Source: Streptomyces sp. NBC_01210 | GTDB lineage: Bacteria; Actinomycetota; Actinomycetes; Streptomycetales; Streptomycetaceae | Length of the DNA: 64,000 nt | Assembly: GCF_036010325.1 (NCBI RefSeq) | Contig: NZ_CP108549.1 | Span: forward strand, 7,998,001-8,062,000 | Reading direction: 5' to 3' | Shown: one piece after another, positions 59,615 to 64,000 of the stretch | How positions within the stretch are numbered: position 1 is the stretch's first letter | Layout: the number at the start of each line of letters is the position of its first letter | Notes under the pieces: model-generated | The model's database searches: none | What the model was told of the DNA's origin: nothing | Seen by the model: the letters and a program-made list of their open reading frames with translations, nothing else | Translations under genes and position numbers: made by a program

Positions 59615-61768
59615 TCAGCCCGTCACGCCGTACGGAACGCGCTGGCGCACACCCGACGGAAGCGGCAGCCGTGGTGCGGCCGGCGGGACCGGCGTGGCCT
59701 TCGGCGTCTTCGCGGTACGGGCAGCGGGCGTCGCGGCGGCGGGCAGGGAGAGGCTCACCCGGTCCTGGAGCAGTCCGGGCGCGACCCAGCCGGAGACCGA
59801 ACCGGCGTAGGGGCTGCCGAAGCCGGTGGTGCCCAGGAACAGGTTCTGCCGGGTGCCGGCCGGCGTGGTGGCGGTGACCCGTACCCCACTGGGAGCCTGC
59901 ACCGTGACGGCGTCGCCGATGCGGTACGCGGTCACCTGGCCCGCCTTGACGGCGGTGTTCCAGGCGGCACGGTCGCGCAGCTCCGCGCCGATGTCGCGGT
60001 GGCGCAGATTGACCAGTGGGGTGTTGTCGGCGTACAGCGCCGCGTAGTCGTCGAGGATGCGGTTCAGCACCGGGTAGGCGATACGGTCCTCGGCCAGATT
60101 GGACTGGTGGATGTAGTGCGGCCGCGGGTCGTTGGCGAGAACGTGGCCGAGTCCGATGCGGGCCTCCAGCGGGACCACGTAGGACGCGTATCCGGTGCCC
60201 GTGTCGAGCGGCTCCTCCAGACAGGTGGAGTTGGCCGCGGTCTCACAGATGCCGCTGCCGCCGTCGGAGGCCCTGGTGTAGATCCAGTTGTACTCGTCGA
60301 TCTGCTCCCGGGTGTGGCCCGCGTTGTAGAAGACGTTCATCGGGTAGCGGGGCACCGTGCGGGCGGGGCCGACCTGGCGCTGGGCGGGGTCGCGGGAGTT
60401 GTCGGAGCCGAGCCAGCCGACGGAGTTGGCGACGAGTGCGGGCGCGAGGTTCGGGCTGTCGTCCGGCTGCTGCGGCAGGATCTTCATTCCGGAGTGCTCA
60501 CCGGTGATCAACTCGTCCGTCTGCAGCGGGAGTCCGGCGCGCTGGCCCCAGGCCCGGTTGTCGCCGATCTGCGCGGAGATCTCGGCCTGGCTGACGTACT
60601 GCGTACTGCCGTCGGCGTTCTTGGTGCACACCCAGGGGACGACGGTGACGTTCTGGACGCAGCCGAGGAAGGGGTGGTTGTAGGTGTGGTTCACCCAGCG
60701 GTAGGTGTTTCTGTCGGCGGTGAGCTGCTGTGCGAGCGGGTCGCTGCCGGCGTTCTCCTCCTTGAACAGCTCGCTGCCGCCGCCGTTGAAGACCATGTCC
60801 AGTGTGAAGCCCTTGGTGGCGGACCACTGGGCCGCGTACTGCGCGTCCGCGGCCGTCATCCTGATCGGGTCCGGCTCGCCGCCCTGGCCCGGGGGGCAGT
60901 CCACGTCGCCCGGCGTGCAGTTGAGCACGCTGTCCCAGCGGTCGTCGGCGGCGAAGACATCGTCGACATGGACGGCGAAGTAGTTGCGTGCCGCGCCGAT
61001 CATGACGCCCTGCGTCAGCCAGTTCACGATGCCGCGGGCCAGCAGCCGGAACTGCTGCTGGTACTGGTTGTAGACGAACGTGACGACAAGTTCGCGGCGG
61101 CCGTCGTGGCGGTACTCGCCGACGATCGAACCGCGCTGCTGCGAGCCGGGCAGCGGTGCCTCGACGTAGCTGGTGAAGTCCGCGCCCGCTGCGGGCCTGG
61201 CGACATGTGCGTAACTCTCGCCCACGGAAGGGGAGTTGTCCTCGAAGGGCACGGGCCCGTCGAGATAGCCGAAGGGACCGGCCTTGCCGGCGGCCGTCAC
61301 CTCGGCCCGCGCACCGTCCAGCGAGCCGCTGTACCCGCCGTTGACCGGGTAGTCCAGACCGACCTCGGGACGGGCGTAGGTGTACGCGTCGACCTGCGGG
61401 ATCGCGAAACTCTGCTCGTACGAGGCCAGCGCCGCCAGCTCGGCGGCGCCCACTCCGGCAGGACTGTCGCTGGGCAGCACCACGGCCTGGTACTTGGCGC
61501 GTGGACGCCCGTCCACCGTGTCGGCGAGGAAGCCCGCGTCGATCACCGGCCGGTTCGTCCCGGAAAGATCGAGCAGGGTGTACGGCGTTCCCGAGCCGTC
61601 GAGTTCGGCGGCGATGGCTGCGGTGGCGGGACCCCCGTCGTCCACCACCAGCACCTTCAGATCGATACGCGGCACCGGTGCCGCGACGGCCCCGGTGGCA
61701 GGCGCGGCGAGCGCCAGCAGAAGTGCGCTCGTAGTGGACAAGGCAGCCGTGCGGACGGTGCGCCCCAT
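59615..61768 (-). CDS. Secreted Agd3-like (CE18-type) polysaccharide deacetylase
   Basis: The 717-residue protein has an N-terminal signal (ALSTTSALLLALAAPATGAV) and an N-terminal domain resembling the carbohydrate-binding part of Agd3. A deacetylase barrel follows with the metal Asp pair in AVHVDDVFAADDRWD, the His pair in NHTYNHPFLG, and DELITGEHSGMK. A Pro/Ala-rich C-terminal extension closes it. Agd3 deacetylates N-acetylgalactosamine in galactosaminogalactan. It is first in the operon, so the polymer is probably made partly cationic outside the cell. Confidence 0.85.
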   Translation of the reverse strand: MGRTVRTAALSTTSALLLALAAPATGAVAAPVPRIDLKVLVVDDGGPATAAIAAELDGSGTPYTLLDLSGTNRPVIDAGFLADTVDGRPRAKYQAVVLPSDSPAGVGAAELAALASYEQSFAIPQVDAYTYARPEVGLDYPVNGGYSGSLDGARAEVTAAGKAGPFGYLDGPVPFEDNSPSVGESYAHVARPAAGADFTSYVEAPLPGSQQRGSIVGEYRHDGRRELVVTFVYNQYQQQFRLLARGIVNWLTQGVMIGAARNYFAVHVDDVFAADDRWDSVLNCTPGDVDCPPGQGGEPDPIRMTAADAQYAAQWSATKGFTLDMVFNGGGSELFKEENAGSDPLAQQLTADRNTYRWVNHTYNHPFLGCVQNVTVVPWVCTKNADGSTQYVSQAEISAQIGDNRAWGQRAGLPLQTDELITGEHSGMKILPQQPDDSPNLAPALVANSVGWLGSDNSRDPAQRQVGPARTVPRYPMNVFYNAGHTREQIDEYNWIYTRASDGGSGICETAANSTCLEEPLDTGTGYASYVVPLEARIGLGHVLANDPRPHYIHQSNLAEDRIAYPVLNRILDDYAALYADNTPLVNLRHRDIGAELRDRAAWNTAVKAGQVTAYRIGDAVTVQAPSGVRVTATTPAGTRQNLFLGTTGFGSPYAGSVSGWVAPGLLQDRVSLSLPAAATPAARTAKTPKATPVPPAAPRLPLPSGVRQRVPYGVTG

Positions 61769-61786
61769 GTATGTGTTCCTCCCCTG

Positions 61787-61819
61787 AAGGGCATGCCGGA
61801 CATGGCCCGGTATGCCCTT
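61787..61819 (-). promoter_or_regulatory. Inverted repeat in the leader of the exopolysaccharide operon
   Basis: AAGGGCATGCCGG and CCGGTATGCCCTT form a 13-bp stem with one mismatch and a seven-base loop, 18 bp upstream of the deacetylase ATG. It could be an operator or an RNA element hiding the start. The rest of the 532-bp gap 61769-62300 shows no gene; the ArsR operator is at 62268. Confidence 0.45.
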
Positions 61820-62267
61820 GCCCCCCTGCGGTGGTCGACGTGTCCCGGCGACGCCCCGCGTGTCCCGCTCTCTGTCGGATCACATAGTGAGGTGCCTTTT
61901 GGGGGATCTGTGTGGGCATTGTGAAACCTGGCGCAAAGTGGCTGCGAAGCGACTGTCGGGATGATCGGGGAATCGCCGCCATTCGCGCCTCTGCGAAAGG
62001 GCGGCCCGCTCCCGGCCCGCGACCGGGCATCCAGGTCGGAACGTCCGAAAGCGGTTGCCGGGCGCCGGGCGACCTTCAAGGGTCTGGACCACTGAAGATT
62101 CTGGGGCGTGACTCGCTGGATTCAGCCAACGTTGCGCCGCGGCCGCGGCCGCGGTCGGCCGCCGGCTTCCCCGGTGCGCCCACACGCTCCGCACGGCACA
62201 AGCGGGCGCACCTCCGAGCGGACGCACGAATTCCGCAATCTCCTCAGCCGACAAGCGATTCTGTCTG

Positions 62268-62283
62268 GACAAATTTATTTGTC
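62268..62283. promoter_or_regulatory. Palindromic operator upstream of the ArsR gene
   Basis: GACAAAT-TT-ATTTGTC is a perfect 7-bp inverted repeat, unusually AT-rich for this DNA, ending 17 bp before the ArsR ATG. This is the size and place of an ArsR/SmtB-type self-regulation site. Confidence 0.65.
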
Positions 62284-62300
62284 GGTGGGAGGGTGGAGCC

Positions 62301-62921
62301 ATGTTGGACGTGACCGTGATCGAGGACTCGGCGGCCGCCGCCGTCTCGCTGGACCCCATGCGTTCCCGGCTGCTCGCCGAGCTCGCCACCGGGCCCGCGT
62401 CGGCGGCCATGCTCGCGGGCCGTGTCGGACTGCCCCGCCAGAAGGTGAACTACCACCTCAAGGCGCTGGAGCGGCACGGCCTGGTCGAGCTGGCCGGCGA
62501 GCGCAGGAAGGGCAATGTCACCGAGCGGCTGATGCGGGCCACGGCGGCCTCGTATGTGATCTCGCCGCTCGCCCTGGCCGCGGTCCAGCCGGACCCGGCC
62601 CGCTTCCGCGACCAGCTCTCGGCGCGCTGGATGCTCGCCGTCGCCGCGCGTCTCGTACGTGATGTCGGCACCCTGATCACCGGGGCCACCAAGGCCCGCA
62701 AGCGGCTCGCGACCTATGCGCTGGACGGCGAGGTCCGCTTCGCGTCGGCCGCCGACCGGGCCGCGTTCGTCGAGGAACTGACGCACGGCGTCGGCGCCCT
62801 GATCGCCAAATACCACGACGAGAACGCGGAGGGCGGCCGCGAGCACCGGATCGTCGTCGCGCTCCACCCCACCGTCAAGCCCGATCCCCCTGCCACCAGG
62901 GCCATCGAGGAGTCGTCATGA
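62301..62921 (+). CDS. ArsR-family winged-helix regulator
   Basis: The 206-residue protein has an N-terminal ArsR helix-turn-helix (DPMRSRLLAELATGPASAAM, GLPRQKVNYHLKALERHGLV) and a longer C-terminal ligand domain without the metal-binding Cys motif. The pairing with an AHSA1/SRPBCC gene is a common Streptomyces module. GGAGGGTGGAG precedes the ATG. It overlaps the next ORF by four bases. Confidence 0.9.
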   Translation: MLDVTVIEDSAAAAVSLDPMRSRLLAELATGPASAAMLAGRVGLPRQKVNYHLKALERHGLVELAGERRKGNVTERLMRATAASYVISPLALAAVQPDPARFRDQLSARWMLAVAARLVRDVGTLITGATKARKRLATYALDGEVRFASAADRAAFVEELTHGVGALIAKYHDENAEGGREHRIVVALHPTVKPDPPATRAIEESS

Positions 62922-63064
62922 GGAAGCAGCTCATCGACCCCGTCGTCGGCAGCGGCAAGCGCCTCTCCCAGGATGAGCCCGCCAAGACCCCGCTCGAGGT
63001 CGTCCGGTCCACGACGGTCGGCTCGGGCGTCCACCACGTGATCCACGCGCCCAGGAGCGCCTGA
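62918..63064 (+). CDS. 48-aa ORF of unknown function
   Basis: The ATG overlaps the ArsR stop (ATGA); the peptide begins MRKQLIDPVVGSGKRLSQDE and ends before the AHSA1 gene, which has its own AGGAG. Position and coupling suggest a real small gene of this three-gene operon. No family is recognised. Confidence 0.5.
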   Translation: MRKQLIDPVVGSGKRLSQDEPAKTPLEVVRSTTVGSGVHHVIHAPRSA

Positions 63065-63079
63065 ATATCAGGAGTCATC

Positions 63080-63808
63080 ATGTCCAAGGAATTCGAGATC
63101 GTCCGCGAGTTCGAGGTCGACGCCAGTCCCGAGCAGGTGTGGGACGCGATCACCACCGGCACGGGCGGCTGGCTGTGGCCCATGGAGTACGAGCCCAGGG
63201 AGGGCGGCGCCGCGCCGTTCGGCGGCACCGTCACCGCGTGGGACCCGCCGCGGCATCTGACCGGCCGCACCGAGAGCCCGGAGGACGTGCCGCAGCAGTC
63301 CTTCAACCAGCTCGAGCATGTCATCGAAGAGCGCGAGGGCGGCGGCTCCTGGGTGCGCTATGTGCACAGCGGCATCTTCGTCGACGACTGGGACAACCAG
63401 TACGACGGTGCCAACAAGCACACCGACTTCTATCTGCACACCCTGCAGCAGTACCTCAAGCACTTCACCGGCCGCACCGCCACCTTCGCGACCCTCGAGG
63501 CTCCCGCCGCCTCCAACGGCCCGGGCGGGCTCGAGGTCGTCAGCCGCGGGCTCGGACTGCCGGACGACGCGGCCCAGGGCGCCACGGTACGGGTCGAGGT
63601 GCCCGGCGCCGGTCCCCTCGACGCGGTCGTCGACTTCCGTAACCCGTACTTCATCGGGCTGCGCACGGACGAGGCGATGTACCGCGTCTTCGGCAGGAAC
63701 CACTTCGGAGCGCCGGTCGGCGTCAGCGTGCACGACTTCGCCGGTGGCGCTGACGCCAAGAAGAACGAGGACGCCTGGCAGACCTGGCTCACCGGCCTCT
63801 TTGCGTGA
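63080..63808 (+). CDS. AHSA1/SRPBCC-domain protein
   Basis: The 242-residue protein has FEIVREFEVDASPEQVWDAI at the N-terminus and WDPPRHLTGRTE, the START/Bet v1-like helix-grip fold of the AHSA1 family. Such proteins bind hydrophobic ligands; the function here is unknown. AGGAG lies eight bases before the ATG. It is controlled with the ArsR regulator upstream and ends at a strong terminator. Confidence 0.88.
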   Translation: MSKEFEIVREFEVDASPEQVWDAITTGTGGWLWPMEYEPREGGAAPFGGTVTAWDPPRHLTGRTESPEDVPQQSFNQLEHVIEEREGGGSWVRYVHSGIFVDDWDNQYDGANKHTDFYLHTLQQYLKHFTGRTATFATLEAPAASNGPGGLEVVSRGLGLPDDAAQGATVRVEVPGAGPLDAVVDFRNPYFIGLRTDEAMYRVFGRNHFGAPVGVSVHDFAGGADAKKNEDAWQTWLTGLFA

Positions 63809-63818
63809 CCGGGGAGAA

Positions 63819-63849
63819 GGGCCCGGCCGGTGCGGATCCGGCCGGGCCC
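63819..63849 (+). terminator. Strong intrinsic terminator after the ArsR-AHSA1 operon
   Basis: GGGCCCGGCCGG and CCGGCCGGGCCC form a perfect 12-bp stem with a seven-base loop, 11 bp after the AHSA1 stop. Confidence 0.85.
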
Positions 63850-63899
63850 CTCGCCGTGCCGGGACCGGTGCGGATCCCGGCATTTTGCCCACACCTCAT

Positions 63900-63935
63900 C
63901 ACTCAGTAAAGTTGCGCTTTTGAAACTGCTGAGTG
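63900..63935. promoter_or_regulatory. Inverted repeat upstream of the last gene
   Basis: CACTCAG and CTGAGTG, with partly matching inner bases (AGTT/AACT), frame an AT-richer segment 41 bp before the ATG at 63977. This is a plausible operator or promoter region. Confidence 0.35.
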
Positions 63936-63976
63936 GGCGCTACGGCGAACGAGTGATCGAGGAACGGCAAAAGCGA

Positions 63977-64000
63977 TGACGGTGACAGAGGACAGCCCGG
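63977..64000 (+). CDS. Start of an unidentified gene cut by the window edge
   Basis: ATG at 63977 reads MTVTEDSP and runs off the window. AGGAA lies 11 bases upstream and an inverted repeat further up. Nothing can be said of its function. Confidence 0.4.

Noticed and set aside
59603..61924. 773-codon plus-strand frame opposite the deacetylase
   Set aside because: The minus-strand protein has a signal peptide and conserved deacetylase motifs; the plus frame is a codon-position shadow rich in Val/Gly/Arg.

Overview
The window is Streptomyces-type DNA. Base composition is very G+C-rich, start codons are often GTG or TTG, genes are chained by 4-nt ATGA overlaps, rare TTA codons sit in a few accessory or developmental genes, and LuxR/LAL and SARP regulators drive secondary metabolism.

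Region 1 (1-4.1 kb) is a patchy left flank. It holds an isochorismatase-like gene cut by the window edge, a divergent GlxA-type AraC regulator, a decapitated GntR/UTRA fragment, and an SDR oxidoreductase coupled to a 14-TM drug-efflux MFS protein.

Region 2 (about 2.6/4.2-39.8 kb) is a hybrid NRPS-PKS biosynthetic gene cluster. The minus-strand operon (27565 down to 9086) encodes a VOC-like protein, NRPS1 (A-PCP-C-A-PCP), NRPS2 (C-A-PCP, with a luciferase-like monooxygenase inserted in a glycine-type A domain), a PKS (KS-AT-ACP-thioester reductase, no KR/DH/ER), an amidohydrolase, MbtH, an FMN reductase and an acyl-CoA carboxylase beta chain. A diiron ferritin-like protein and a TTA-containing LAL regulator lie to its left. 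The plus-strand half encodes a SARP, KAS III, ACP, KAS II, a GMC oxidoreductase, two tandem O-methyltransferases, a 4HBT thioesterase and an MFS transporter. A flavin-type monooxygenase and an S33 peptidase-like hydrolase run divergently. My reading is an (aromatic?)-(Val/Ile-like)-Gly-malonate chain released reductively as an aldehyde. The FMN reductase would feed the embedded monooxygenase, and a RedP/Q/R-like KAS III-ACP-KAS II set would make an acyl chain. I do not recognise the product.

Regulation can be read from the DNA. Three operators, each with three GTCA repeats exactly 11 bp apart followed 11 nt later by a -10 hexamer of the form CAnnnT, precede the KAS III operon, the methyltransferase operon and the MFS gene. 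These are most simply SARP targets. PimM-like palindromes precede the diiron gene and lie in the divergent region between the NRPS operon and the SARP gene. This suggests a bldA -> LAL -> SARP cascade. Just past the MFS gene is a tRNA-like 3' fragment (anticodon arm to acceptor strand), a plausible integration scar marking the right edge of the island.

Region 3 (39.8-52.2 kb) looks like chromosomal core. It has a beta-glucosidase with a sugar ABC transporter and a ROK regulator, an Rpf-LysM-M23 cell-wall hydrolase, a DMT transporter, a FhuF-like protein, glycogen synthase and ADP-glucose pyrophosphorylase, and an anti-sigma-type ATPase.

Region 4 (52.2-61.8 kb) is a nine-gene minus-strand exopolysaccharide operon. 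It combines a GH114 polygalactosaminidase, a spherulin-4-like glycosidase, a PelF-like glycosyltransferase, an Agd3-like deacetylase and nucleotide-sugar enzymes. This parts list closely resembles the fungal galactosaminogalactan and bacterial Pel systems.

Region 5 (62.2-64 kb) has an ArsR regulator, a 48-aa ORF, an AHSA1/SRPBCC protein, a strong terminator, and the start of a further gene.
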